DNA of 64,000 nucleotides from Rhexocercosporidium sp. MPI-PUGE-AT-0058 (lineage: Eukaryota > Ascomycota > Leotiomycetes > Helotiales), in NCBI GenBank assembly GCA_020746875.1, contig JAGTJL010000012.1, forward strand, positions 1,984,001 to 2,048,000, read 5' to 3'. Below are positions 12,921 through 25,895 of the stretch, piece by piece. Under the pieces are notes generated by a model. It ran no database searches. It saw only the letters and a program-made list of their open reading frames with translations, and was not told the origin of the DNA. The first letter of the stretch is position 1. The number at the start of each line of letters is the position of its first letter. The position numbers and the translations under genes were made by a program.

Positions 12921-13661
12921 GGCTGCTGAGAAGGAGCTGTTGACTGTTTGCGGAGGAGAAGTTGTTCGTGCTGCTAGAAGTGAGTTGTGATGGGTGCGAC
13001 GAGTTATCGCGAGGAATGAGAGTCTTGGAGATTGAGAAGACGGTGTCGTGGAAATGTTTACTGGTATTGGGGTAGAAGTTGCGAAACTGGAATCGCGCTC
13101 GAGATCGCAGTCTCTTTCGGTTGCGATAACGAAGTCGAGCGAGACAAAGATAATCTCGAAGAAGGAATATGAAGAGGGGAGTAGAAGGCTACGTCGTGCC
13201 GCAAGAATGAGTCGGAGAATTAAAAGGTGAATGACGGAAGCTCCTACACAGGATGACGGTGGGCCTTATTCACTTTCTCTGACGGCCCAAATTGAATCTG
13301 AAGGTTCGAGAAATAAAGTCAGAGGGCGATCAAATGAGCGAGTGATTGAGAAGATACAAAGTGAAGCTGAAAGTAGGGCGAGGAGCGGGCGAAAAGCTGG
13401 TGTACTTCGTACCGGATTCAGGTTGCGAAGTGATATTTCTAGCTCCGCGAGGATTTATTGTCAATATTCTTGGAGGGTGAAAGTGAAGATAAGCCAGATA
13501 TCAGATTGTCGTCCACCAGAGTAAGTTCATTTTTCAATAATGTGGGGTACAGAATTGATTCAAGACCATGTCTTGATTGGCATTGTTCATATTCGTATAT
13601 GGACAATGAAATTACACGTTAAAGACCTCGAGGCATCTAACATCCTGGCCCAGTCAGTCTA
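12921..13661. other. Intergenic region
   Basis: About 740 bases. It carries the promoter side of the gene ending at 12920 and the 3' side of the SPX-EXS gene. Open frames at 13048-13230 and 13231-13524 are rich in Arg, Ser and Glu and not convincing. Confidence 0.4.
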
Positions 13662-16600
13662 TTACGATCTCTCGCCAGGCTGACTACTTCTCCTTCGCCT
13701 CTGCCTCAGCAAAGCTTCAGCATCAAGCACATCCTGCGTATCATCCTCGTCATCGTCATCACTACTACCAGCTGGATCATCACCATCCTCATCCTCATCA
13801 TCTCTCTTCCGATTACTAATATTGTCGCTATCTCCCGCTCCAGGCTTTCTCCTCTTCTCAAAATCCTGCGTATGGGCATCTGCAACAATCCTAGTGAAAG
13901 TGCGTGTCATAGGACGATGGCGCATAGATGATGACCAAGTTTCTTGTTCTTCGAGACTAGTGCCGATACGACTACGGCGACGTGATAGGGTAGGTGAGCC
14001 TTGTGAGGGTTGTGCTTCAGGGTTAAGGGTTTCTTGGGGTCGCTCGGAGTCTTCTTCGGAGTCGGAAGCGATGGAGTATGGGAGGGGTACGTCTCGAGAT
14101 GCTTTGTTACGGGCGACGTTCGAACAGTGTTCGTTCTCAACTCTGAAGAGAACCCAGACTCCTCGTCGGGTTACCTCTGAGAAGGCGACTAGAAACGACA
14201 CAAGTGTACTGTGTTGGAGGTTGTGGGTGTAAATCGCGTAGAAGATCCAATTGAAGCGGAAGATTGGATCGAGGATCATGGCTGCGTAGTAGTAATATGG
14301 ATTCTTATATCCGCGAACATCCCGGAGAAATCGCTTTGATGCATGGGGTTGAAGGAGAGACCAATCCATTAACAGATCCCAAATAGCTGACAAATTAGTT
14401 GAGATCGTTGACAAGGGCGAACCTACTTACAGCAGTAAATGGCATTGATGGTCGCAAAAGTGATGAAAATAGCCAGATGCCCCTTTCTGTGGTCAATACG
14501 GTAGATGCTCAAGGTAACGTAGTATACTATAGTCATGGCATATTTCCCACAATTGACAAGATGTGGGAAGACATTTCGAGTATCATAATAACGTCGGAGA
14601 CATTGCAGTGCTCGCCAGATCCCAGGGAGGGCGGAGAAGAAACCTAGAAGTCTGGAATGTGTCGAGTTGCATTGTGCTGGATTGTTCCAGTGCTTCGCGT
14701 AGAGGCAGAAAAAGAGTTCCACGTTCTACTTCAGAGTCAGGATTGCCTCTTCAAGTTAAAGAGGGACTTACACTTGTGCAGTATGTTAAAGAGCAATACA
14801 TGTCTCCCAAAAAGAAATCGCGGAACTCCACAGGGTATAATCCGGCCAAAAGCAAACGCCACTGTAGTCATTAGTAGATATCGTCAGATGATTTAGAGCA
14901 ACATACATGCGAATAAACAAACCACCTCCGACTCCGGTGAAAAATGTACGGTCCAGGGAAGAAGATCAAAACCACAGTGACAAATATCAAGATCACTGGG
15001 TAGTAAATGTACATCTCAGGTGCCCCATACCTCGAGAAATTAAGCCACACAAATAGTCCCCATACGAGGATAAGAAAGGATGGAAATTCGGATAGTTGCT
15101 GCCAATCGAGATAATGCCGAGGATCAAATTCAAATACGAATTGGTAGTTGATCTTGTTGCGGGTCCAGATACTGCAGTCCAAGCAGAACCATGAGAACAA
15201 ATACAGCGCGAGGAAGTAGCCTCCGTAGATTTGCAGCAGATAGGATGTCTGAACTCGAATGACGGGATCGGGATCGTAAAGTAGATCAGATCCGTAGATA
15301 GTACCCTGAATTGAGAACACAGCTCCGATGCCGATTAATACACCATTACGGAACGCGCTCGCAGATTGGTCCTTCCGTCTGCCTGTTGAACTTCTGAGCT
15401 TTCCAGTGGCAATCTTGTGATTTCCTCTCTCAAAGTATCTGGCATACAGGTCTTCGACAGCATGAAGATGGGAATCAAGAATATCGCTGTTGACAAACCA
15501 AGCTTTATTGACCTTCTCTGACATGAACCGCAAGGGTGGATGAGCATCGATGGCCTTATCATACTTTTTGTTAATCTTGCGGAACGCAGTACGATTGAGC
15601 AAAGCATAAGACTTGAGCAGCTCCATGCCTCGATAGAATTCTTGCAGTGCCAATTTCAACTTCCTCTTGGCAGTTCTGTACGGAACATCGTCATGGTAAT
15701 GAGGTCGCCTGACGTAATCTCTACCTTCATCTGCTTGCCGATTTTGATCAGCCTGGGCTTTTGTTCTGAGCTCTGGGGACTCGACCATATTCTGGAGGGC
15801 TTTTGAGTTCCCTCCTGGACGAGGACCTGTAACTTTGGCCTTTGCGGTCCCGAAAGCTTTCTCAAATGGATCAAGCCAGGCATTGAGTTTGTCGCGGGAG
15901 TTTGGGCGGGAGTCGTCATCTTTCTTTGACTGCCCATTTGAGCGGCCACCTTGAAAGTCAAATATCTTGCTGTCTTCCCCTCGTCGAGCTTCCTTTGCAT
16001 GCTGGGCTGCAGCTACCTCTTCAATCCTCCGATTTCGCATCTCATGGAGTTGGTCCCTCAATATCTTCAATCTAGCACCCGCCTCATCCTCTTTCGCCTT
16101 GTAGAAAGTCTCTACCTTGTCCAATTCCTTATCCATGAATTTGAAGAAGTCTTTCTGTCTCTTCTTGACTTGGTCAACAGCAATCATATCCACATCTAGT
16201 TTCCGGCTTTGCGCAGGCTCCAAAGGCGTCCCAACGGAGAAAACTCGACGCATAAATGGTCGTACACTACCACTTGGTGGCATTCGATTCTTCAAGCTCG
16301 CGAAGGTACTCCTGCGTGGCGGTGTCAATGTTCGTCCAACTTCATATGCATTATCTGTAACAGCAGCAGGTGCCGCTCTGCCAGAAGGATTCCGACTCAA
16401 GACACCCCTTGGTGTAAAAGTTCCTCTCTGTTCGGGAGTGGTTTCCAACGCGGGATCAGGAAGCTCAAAGTTTGGTTTGGATCTTGCTGGAGGTGTTGGC
16501 ACAAAGCTCCCATAATTCCCGTCGTCTATAGGACCATCATGATGTACAGGTATCGGCATAGGAGGAGTCTTCTTCGCAGGCGCGTATGGACCTTCGTCTG

Positions 16601-16978
16601 AACTATCGGAATGGGGCCTCGAATCGGCTGCCAGAGGAGCGGGTGAAGCTCGTAGAGATTCGGTTGGAGCATCATTCGTGCCATCTAATCGCGGTACTGC
16701 AGAGGAAGGTCTGTTTCGAGTAGTAAATGGGGATGTTGCTCCATACAGGCTGTGGTTTCGAGGGCCGAGGCTGGGTTGTGCTGGTGTTCGAGGGGTCGCA
16801 TTCATGCGTGTTTGTGCTCGTGCAACAGCCTTAACATGTTTCTTCCCAGCCTTGTAATCAAGATATTTGATACGCCATTCTGTGGGACTGTCAGTGGTTG
16901 TTATCGCAAGCGCATCTGTAGGATGGTGGGGAACTGACCTGGTACAAGATCCTGTTCCAGCTCTTTGGCAAACTTCAT
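13662..16978 (-). CDS. SYG1: SPX-EXS protein, Syg1/XPR1-like phosphate homeostasis factor
   Basis: Integral membrane protein of the Syg1/XPR1 family. SPX domains sense inositol pyrophosphates, and animal XPR1 exports phosphate. Proposed exons in transcript order: 16978-16939, 16879-14907, 14861-14772, 14725-14431 and 14386-13662, giving 1,040 residues. The SPX domain opens at once with MKFAKELEQDLVPEWRIKYL and is split by long disordered insertions, with later parts at VKKRQKDFFKFMDKELDKVE and the lysine-rich NKKYDKAIDA. Several membrane segments follow, then the EXS signatures EFRDFFLGDMYCSLTY, RALQCLRRYYDTRN, HLVNCGKY and YKNPYYYYAA. The C-terminal tail is disordered, with an acidic block (DDDDEDD) and basic end. 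The introns are 59, 45, 46 and 44 nt and all keep phase. Length and domain order agree with fungal Syg1 proteins. Confidence 0.93.
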
Positions 16979-17867
16979 GTTGGCGAGGCTGTCTGTCCAG
17001 TAAATCGAGCGCGTCGGGCAGGGATGGGTAATTGAGTTTGCTGGGAGCTTGCTTGTAAGGAACAATACTCGGCTGCCTCGTAGATTAGTCCATTGGCAGG
17101 TATGCCCGGGTGACTGCAATTGCAGAAATGAAGCTATTCACAAACGGCGAGTACCCATGGCACTGGCACTGGACGTACACCGTCCGTCACCTTACGTCGT
17201 TCCTTGACGCTTTGAAAAGTGGGAGAACAACAGTGGAGAAGACTGAGAGGGCGCTAGGCGATTTCGAGTTAGTCAGCCGTCTAATGCCGCAGATTTGCCA
17301 TCAGACTAATTCCATTACGTAGAGCGGGCTGGGATCTCATCATAACCTCACAACCTCACCAGAGAAGCACATCTCCTTCTCGAGGTTCTTAGAGCTATGT
17401 TTGTTTACCTGGCTACCTAGCTGGCGCGGGTGATTTGAGCGAGTAGGCCTCAAGGATACAAGGCTATGGTAAGGTTGTTTGCTTTGTTGTCCGCAACTTC
17501 GATGATTTATCTCTACCCCTCGATTCACCCTGCTGTTTAATTGGTTCTGATGATTCCCTTGAACTTGGTATGCCTCTGTTAGTTCTATATCTTCCTTATT
17601 CCGCGACAGCGAGTCAGTTTTAAATTATCCATAAGACCTTGATGTTTATGGCATGGTCATCATCTCTCATTTTCGTGCGCAGGAAGGAATTGGCCAGCCA
17701 ACTCCAAAAGCAAGTGCCAGCTCCAGCAGAGAAGAGACAACGCCAGATCCCTAGCACAGCCGTAACAACCGCAAACGAATAAACCGAAAGAGGAGGGGAA
17801 AGTGCCAGGCCATCCCCACGGGAGGCACCAGTCAGAAATAACGCAGCAAATCAACCAAGAGAAGAAA
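16979..17867. other. Intergenic region
   Basis: About 890 bases upstream of the SPX-EXS gene, which should include its promoter. Small open frames (17110-17322, 17340-17528) show no recognisable features. Confidence 0.4.
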
Positions 17868-18432
17868 GGGAGCCATATCGAGTATGGCGTGTAAGCGTAC
17901 ACAACACCCAGAGGAGACGTATATCTATCGATGCGAACGCTGCTGCTGCCTGTGAAGTATGGGTTACACACCACTGCGAAGCATAGCGGAAGACGTATGG
18001 TTTGGCATCGAACCAAAGCATGACAGTAAGCATAAATGAAGCTCGTTGATCGATGTTGCCGGAGCCTTTGAACTACGACAGTTAGTTAGCCAAGAACTCG
18101 AGAGCAGCTCTTAAGGTGGGATGAGATAGATTCACGTACCTCGGTCGGCCAGATCTGTCACCTCCTGCCGCGTTGTAGGCCTCTTGCACATAATTGGTGA
18201 AATAAGCTACATTGGGCGCAGGGTCATGCCAATGAATCGGAACGGAATCTATTTCGCAACCGGTACAAAGACGGAGGAACTCGCGCAGCCCAAACAAGTC
18301 CGGCTGGGCCATTAGTTACAGCGAGAGCAGCCAGTGCAGTACAACCGACGAAAGGCGTGATGTATTTGCGGTAGGCATTAACAGCATGCTGCGGGCTCAT
18401 ACACGATTGGCCGCTGCTAACTAGAGCTAAGC
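17868..18432 (-). pseudogene. Decayed GH128/Asl1-like glycoside hydrolase fragment
   Basis: Pieces of one glycosidase-like protein lie in the right order on this strand but in different frames. Reading 5' to 3': SGQSCMSPQHAVNAYRKYI with TPF and AVTNG following; a frame change; FLRLCTGCEIDSVPIHWHDP and NVAYFTNYVQEAY; a frame change and stop; IWPTE; GSGNIDQRASFML with KPYVFRYAS; another frame change; PLGVVYAYTPYS. This order is what I expect from the central and C-terminal parts of Asl1-type GH128 beta-glucanases. The N-terminal part, including the signal peptide and the Asn-Glu-Pro motif before the first fragment, is missing. One apparent intron (GTACGTGA donor after the IWPTE motif) survives. 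Multiple frameshifts plus a missing 5' end argue for a pseudogene rather than a single sequencing error. Confidence 0.7.
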
Positions 18433-19676
18433 AGACATGTCTTGAAGGCAGTCTCTCAAAGGAATGGAAGTATCGGATCGATCTGCGTTTGAGGTGGTGG
18501 TGTACAAAAAGTATTGTAGTGACATGGCGTTGAAAAAGCATTCAAATGGGTGCTTCTGCACCCGGCGGTATTTACCCTCGCTTAACGACTGCGAGCCTCA
18601 GTGTTACTTCGTTCCGCGCCATAGCACTTCTTGCACTTCTTGCACTAGTGGCTATAAAACCTCCATTTCGGTGCCGACGCGGCGAGTGCGCGTGAGCATA
18701 GACGGCCTCTTTGAGACTGGATTTCGGCTTCTAGTGCCCGGAGCTGGCGAAGGCAAGGTGCATGCAACATGAAGGGATCTACAGTCGACCCGCACGACTT
18801 TGCTTGTAAGTAGTCTGGGAAGGACTGGTTTGTCTGTGAGTTGAGTATCAAGAATGAGAATTTTTTATGGACATATATGTACATATGCTATGGACCAAGC
18901 AGAATTACAAAAACTACTTCTCTTCTGGTCCACACACGTCTGGTAACAACCCCGCAAGCAAAGAAAGATGAGTAAGCAAACAAACAGACAGATACAAAAG
19001 CACGAACCCGAAGGGACATCCGAGGGGTTGTCTAGCACGTACAGCCTCTGTCTCTAATGATCTCTCTCATTCACTGATCAATTAGAGACCTATGCATGCA
19101 CTCATTCTAGGCGATCTTTCAGACCACTCAATCCCTATCATTTTTGTCGTTTCGGCTAAGAATCAACATGTACCTCTCATCTTGTCTTGTTAATTCAACT
19201 ACGAGGATTGGGAAATAGTGGAATTGGAACGGCGGCCGTCCTGTCAGACTTATGACATTAACTATTGAAGAGTGATCCAATAGCAAGGGGAGCATAATAC
19301 ACAAAGGGGAAAATGCAGTTGAAGATTGGGATGAAGACGGAGATGAGTAACCGAAGCTGGTACTCTCTACGGAGCACAGTTCTGGCGGCGAGCAGATATT
19401 GAATGAGGTTTTCTTACTGACCAACAAATGAAGTCGCGCTGCGTATGAATCTGCTACACGTAGTTTTATTTCTAATGCAGGGGCACTGAGTGAAGGGATC
19501 GAAACCCGGAAGAGTTGAGCGAAGAAGAAAAAAGTGAAGCAGAAATACAAGGAAGGGGGTATCACAGCCGCAAAAGAACCCGGAAGCACAATAACACTGT
19601 AAGACATCCAATTCTATACCATCTAGATCCCCTTTTCTTGAAAAACCGCTCTACATACCAGCCTTGGAATGCTCCC
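18433..19676. other. Intergenic region
   Basis: About 1.2 kb between the glycosidase remnant and the short-chain reductase. A CTATAAAA motif is present near 18652. Overlapping short frames around 19128-19607 have no recognisable features. No repeat or RNA gene was found. Confidence 0.4.
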
Positions 19677-20770
<1,094 letters not shown>

Positions 20771-22072
20771 GGTGTTGACTTGAGGAGGGCGAATCGGTAG
20801 TGGTGTTTGTGTTGGTGCTAGAGGGGCTGCCTGTCTCTAAAAGATGGGAATGGATTTGCAGAGAGATAAGGGTTCAAAGAGAGAGTGTGACAGCTCCCTT
20901 GGAAGGGGGTAGTGGTAGCAGTAGATATAGTTCCACATTGTACCTCGAGAGGGGTCCGACTCCACGTCGGAAGCTTCGCGAGTCGGAACCGACAAGGTCG
21001 TACTTACGTACCATCCGACTTTATTCGCTCATACCCTCATACTATATGGTTGAACAGACCGCCTGTTGTCATTGAAGCTATCCAATGAGGGGGGAAGGAG
21101 ACGTGGTAGTGAAAGCTTGGTGGAGGGGTAAGGAGGGGCAGGAGATGCAGTGCCAGGGGGATCCAGGAGTGGGTTGACTCAAGGTCGTGCAGAGGAAGCT
21201 GGGGAGAAAGTCATAGAAAGGAACAGTGAGGAATGGCTCAAACTTCTTGGCTTTGGCCTTGCTAGAGGAACTTATGAGATAATACTGAGGACGAGTAGCG
21301 TAATAAACACAACACCCGAGTCAAGGAGAAGAAGGCATGGATCTATCCAGGAGCAGGAAAGACGTCTTCCTCGGTTAACTTTCCCCCTGTGTTTAGTGGG
21401 GCGCTAGTCTTTCTTGGCTGCCCTATCAAAACCTCCTACCTTTCCCCTCATCGTTAAGACGTATTTCTTTTCTTCAGCTTCATTCCAATAATCCATCCAT
21501 CATTATGCGAAGAAGCAAAAAAAAAATAGGTCTAGGCATCGATTATTCCTGTTCAACGTCATCATTTACTTGCCAAAACTATCCATTGACCCCGGCCAGT
21601 TCTCGAGCAAGGTCCTCGACGCGAGACATTGCATTCCAACGCCAAAGAACGTAATAAACAGCGTTTCTAACTCCATCCCGTCAATACAACACGACTACGC
21701 TCTTTTACAGGGTACAGGCAAGGAATGCATTCTCGTATGGTATTGCATTCCTTAAACAAACAATTTCGTCATGTTATTTCTTCGGCCCTTCTCTAGTCTT
21801 TCACTCTGTCAATTGTTTTCTATCCCATAATTCGGTTGCTCTGCCAGAGAACCATTCCTGTCCTTACTGGTATGCGTTGTATTTTATTTGAAATCTAATT
21901 GTTTGTCATAATTCTTAAATCTCACTCGACAGTTTGACGACGTACATTCGGTTACAGCAACCCAATTTCAAGGTTGATACACCGTCGTACGACGCGTGTA
22001 AGATTTGATTGAACTCGATCCACGACATCCCTTCAGCAAATCGATTGCGACATCTTCTATTTCAGGAGCCTG
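20771..22072. other. Divergent promoter region
   Basis: About 1.3 kb between the reductase and the long membrane protein, transcribed away from each other. Repeated GTCGGA/TCCGAC words cluster around 20955-21020. C/T-rich tracts from 21420 and a possible acceptor (TTCTATTTCAG, ending near 22064) just before the ATG at 22073 hint at a 5' leader intron or an upstream exon. No gene seen. Confidence 0.4.
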
Positions 22073-25000
22073 ATGGTCATGATGAGAGCATCATCGATAG
22101 CAGAACAAGGAAGGATAAGGAATCGGGATCTGGGTACCCAGTTTCCTGTTGGATCAACGACTCTCTCGCTGGGGGTAATATTGGGGATAGCTGTCGGAGG
22201 AGCACTTCTACTGTTCACCATTCTGGTCTTCATTGGCATCATCCATGTCAAGAAGAAGCATCGACAAAAAAAGCAGCAGTTCTTGGAAGCAAGCGAAGAT
22301 GAGAACATGGACATAGATCTGAAAATCGCTTTGCGATCTACGACGCCTCATGAAATTAGTCTAGGACGACGACCATCTCTCAATCCATTCCTCCCTCTGC
22401 CGGATATTGACGGCCGGGAAGAATGGATCAAGCAGGATGGCCTGCAGAGACCCCCACTCGCGAGGACAAAATCCACATCCCAGAGACGTTTCTTCCGATC
22501 ATCGAGCGTGAGAGATTCGTGGCCATTGATGTCGAACAAACCCTTGGGTTTTCTCCCTGGGCAAACAACTATGATATTGAGTCCAGTCGCTCCACCTGGA
22601 TATGTTGTTCAAGAACCGAAGTGGGCAAAGCGAACAAGCTCGATACTTGGAAGGAAGAATTCTCAGGATAGCTCGAAATCTATTTCTCCTACACGGGATC
22701 CATATCCCATGGATGTCATGCCGTACAGAAAGATTCATCGCCGGTCTACTTCGGAAAATCAGCTGTCCACAATTTTGAGATCCACGTCCCAACGCTTAAA
22801 GGCAGCCCAACGGACCTCCATGACGCGAACTTTGAGTACGCTTGGTCGCTTTCCTGGACTCCCTCCGTCGGAGAGGCTTCCAACACCACCGAGGGGAAAA
22901 GCCACAGAGAGTCGAGAGGAGTTGATCGACCGAGATCATGTCGAGTCTGTTGGCAGTTCCATCTATGATGTTTATGCTCAAATGCCAAGTCCAAAGAAGA
23001 AACATCAGCGAACATCCAGCAAACGCTCTCCCATCAAACCAAAATCTCCTGCAGAGTCGGTTGAGCCTAGCTTGTGCGTATGCGGAACTCTTGATGTACT
23101 CGCTCCAGCGCCATTCAAACCGTCTAGCAAGAGCCCATCTCTGCCAGCGCAGGCAATGTCGACGAACCAAGATTCTGGCGGAGCGAAGGATATCTCGGCG
23201 CTGATACATCAAGACAGTCGAACATCACTATTTGTCACGACTCTTCAAGAGACTGCCAACAGCAACAAGATTCTCTCACCTCCGCACCGCATATCCTTAT
23301 CCGGCGATCCATTCCTTTTGTCTGTCAGGAGTTCCAAGCCGATAATGCCTAGCCGTCAAATTCAAGGACCACGGCCAATGTACTTCCGGAAAGCAATCTT
23401 CGGTCAAGAGGCAACACCTGAGAGGCCAGCAAGCTTCTGTTCGCCCCTACGCGATGTATCTGGAAATGCTCAATCGCTAACCAGGAGAGAGCTTCCCGAG
23501 CCACCCACAACAGCAGAGCTCAATCCGTTCCAATGGCTCCCACAAGAAGCCATAGAAACCCGCGCCACACAAACAAGTCCCAAGAGGTCCAGTTCGAGAA
23601 GGAAAGGCCATAAACGATCGAATGTCATTCGCATGTCCAACCTCTCTCGGCCGGCAAGTACAGTCGACATTGTGCCAGAGGAACCAGAAGAAGTCTCCTC
23701 ATTGAATTTCAACGTTCCAAAAACCTCATCACTTCACAGTGTCGAGTTTACTCAAGATCAAAGTCTATCCAAATCACAAGCGACTCGGAGAACTAATTTG
23801 CGACCACCCAGTGTCGCGACTTTCAACCCAACACTTATCATCCCAGCACTGTTAAGTTGCTCAGAAAAGAATTCCTCAACCTTAGAATCTGATACTACGA
23901 GTGATTTCGGATATTCGCCAACTCTTTCAGTCTGCAACTACTACACAGAGAAAGACTCCGGCTCCGAAGATGAATTCTTCAAGTACAGAGTCACGACATC
24001 TCTCCAGCCCTCCCCGAGCGTACTCAAATCCCGCCGCCACGGACGCAACTACTCCGCCGATCTGGCGCTTTTCCCAACATATCAATCTCAGCAATACCTT
24101 CAAGAGCGGCTCCTATCATTTCCACCTCTCCCTCTTGACGTCTTGCCAGCAGTAACCCCGCCACCGACAATCCTCACACCTCGCCCAACCTCCCGGCCCC
24201 TTCCAAATATTACATCAACCATGAATAGTCTCCGCTCCAGCGCCGCAACACCCGCACCACCAATCCTCACCATTCCAAATCATGTCACCAGTCCCCGCTC
24301 TGAGCCTGGAAAGTATGCGCGCGCTACATTAAGTCCGCCACGAGGCGAATCAATGTTAAGCACTATCTCTATGTTACGACGTATGAACAGCGAGGTGTCA
24401 ACGGGCAGTTGCAATTCCGTCACAAATTTCGATTCGCCTACCATTCTACTAGATTCAGAATCCCCAATTACATCAACTGGCACCGGGCTCGGCCTTGGAC
24501 TCGATATCAGCGTTATCGAAACAACGACTAGCAGCACTACCAAACCCCTCGACTTCACCACTAGCATCGGAGAACACAATCGCAGTTACGGCTCACAACA
24601 CTACCTCTCCCTAGGTCAACACCCTCCCTCTTCCAATCCCTCCTCGCCACGACATCGCACACAGAACAAAGCCCGTCAAACACGACACACTCGCCCTGAG
24701 ATTCGGGATAGTCACCGTATCCACAAAGAGCGCCACAAACGTAGAACAGAGGAGTTAGAGGGCGCTGGTATGATTAATGAATTAGAACGTGTGGACGAGG
24801 GCGACAGTCCTGCTTCTGGAACGAATGCGATTGTTCGTGGGAGCGGTACTGGGGGATTGAATATCAGCTTGAGATTCCCAACTCTAAGTCGTGAGGGAAG
24901 TGTAGGCGCCACACCACCAAGAGCTCGATCTAAAGCTAGAGTATCTGTCTCAGGACTTCGACTGGGTGGCGAGGGAAAAGTATTGAAGAGTACCGAAACA

Positions 25001-25441
25001 GACCACGAGGAAAAAGATAATTATGTCTCTGTCCAAGGTGGGAAAAGTGGCAACGAAGGACACGCGCGCTGGTCTGACGCCATGCCCAAACCCACCACAC
25101 ACGTCACACGCCGCGAGAGTAAGATGGAACATCCATCGCCTGTCACGCCGCCGAAATTGACGATTAGTGGTTTGGGTCCGGCGGGGGTGAGGTTAATGGA
25201 GAGGGATACTGGGGGAGGTGTCGGTATTCTTGCTGAGGGGATTGAGGAGGGGAGGAATGCGGGGAATGGGCTGAGGAAGGGGACGAGGAGGCCAGAGAGC
25301 TTTGGCCTTTATGATCAGGAGGGTTTTCTGAAGTGTAGTCCCGAACGGGAGAGAGTTCTTGCGGGGCGGATGGCGGAGGAGAGGAGGGAGCGTAAAGGGA
25401 GAGAGCGTGCGAGGAGTAGGGTCAGTGGTTTTGTGATGTGA
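22073..25441 (+). CDS. Long single-pass membrane protein, largely disordered
   Basis: Uninterrupted frame of 1,122 residues. I do not recognise the family. One hydrophobic segment (about residues 30-55, with GVILGIAVGGALLLFTILVF) is followed by a strongly basic stop-transfer stretch, KKKHRQKK, suggesting a short external N-terminus and a very long cytoplasmic tail. The tail is Ser, Pro, Thr and Arg rich with many short basic-serine motifs (RRSTS, KRTSS) that could be kinase sites, and it has no evident globular domain. The architecture resembles fungal cell-surface sensors or cortical scaffold proteins, but no extracellular domain is visible. A splice acceptor just before the ATG makes an additional upstream exon, perhaps with a signal peptide, possible. 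Confidence 0.75.
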   Translation: MVMMRASSIAEQGRIRNRDLGTQFPVGSTTLSLGVILGIAVGGALLLFTILVFIGIIHVKKKHRQKKQQFLEASEDENMDIDLKIALRSTTPHEISLGRRPSLNPFLPLPDIDGREEWIKQDGLQRPPLARTKSTSQRRFFRSSSVRDSWPLMSNKPLGFLPGQTTMILSPVAPPGYVVQEPKWAKRTSSILGRKNSQDSSKSISPTRDPYPMDVMPYRKIHRRSTSENQLSTILRSTSQRLKAAQRTSMTRTLSTLGRFPGLPPSERLPTPPRGKATESREELIDRDHVESVGSSIYDVYAQMPSPKKKHQRTSSKRSPIKPKSPAESVEPSLCVCGTLDVLAPAPFKPSSKSPSLPAQAMSTNQDSGGAKDISALIHQDSRTSLFVTTLQETANSNKILSPPHRISLSGDPFLLSVRSSKPIMPSRQIQGPRPMYFRKAIFGQEATPERPASFCSPLRDVSGNAQSLTRRELPEPPTTAELNPFQWLPQEAIETRATQTSPKRSSSRRKGHKRSNVIRMSNLSRPASTVDIVPEEPEEVSSLNFNVPKTSSLHSVEFTQDQSLSKSQATRRTNLRPPSVATFNPTLIIPALLSCSEKNSSTLESDTTSDFGYSPTLSVCNYYTEKDSGSEDEFFKYRVTTSLQPSPSVLKSRRHGRNYSADLALFPTYQSQQYLQERLLSFPPLPLDVLPAVTPPPTILTPRPTSRPLPNITSTMNSLRSSAATPAPPILTIPNHVTSPRSEPGKYARATLSPPRGESMLSTISMLRRMNSEVSTGSCNSVTNFDSPTILLDSESPITSTGTGLGLGLDISVIETTTSSTTKPLDFTTSIGEHNRSYGSQHYLSLGQHPPSSNPSSPRHRTQNKARQTRHTRPEIRDSHRIHKERHKRRTEELEGAGMINELERVDEGDSPASGTNAIVRGSGTGGLNISLRFPTLSREGSVGATPPRARSKARVSVSGLRLGGEGKVLKSTETDHEEKDNYVSVQGGKSGNEGHARWSDAMPKPTTHVTRRESKMEHPSPVTPPKLTISGLGPAGVRLMERDTGGGVGILAEGIEEGRNAGNGLRKGTRRPESFGLYDQEGFLKCSPERERVLAGRMAEERRERKGRERARSRVSGFVM

Positions 25442-25895
25442 TGTGAATTGATCTGGTGGGTAAGTGAATACTGGCTCGGGTGGGTTGATATTTTCAATTT
25501 AATAAATGTAGGTCAGTGCAGCGAAGTTGAAGTGGATGGTGTGGCGGGGTGGCAGGGTGGCAGAGCAGTTCTCGAGCACCAGTTTTTAATTTTCACTTTT
25601 GTTATTGCAGCTCTTTAGCCTACAATCGTATTAATACCACCCTCAATTTGTCCAATCTGTCATCCAATCTTCTAATATATACCAGAATCCTGAAGCTGAG
25701 GAACTGACATCAGTGAGATTTCTGCATTGGCTTTGTAAATTCCGAGTCTAGTTGTGGGAATTTATGGTAAGACATGTAAATTTTTACAAGATCCACGATC
25801 GATACAGTATAGCATTGGAATATGTCATCTATTAAGTCACGCGCTCTCTAGAACTGCTTTCTACGGTACCGCAATCAATGTGCAGATCTACTGCG
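25442..25895. other. Convergent intergenic region
   Basis: About 450 bases between the convergent membrane-protein and dynamin-like genes; likely 3' untranslated sequence. No gene seen. Confidence 0.45.

Noticed and set aside
14423..14722. Independent 99-residue membrane ORF
   Set aside because: It is an exon of the SPX-EXS gene; the flanking introns keep phase and the EXS signatures continue across it.
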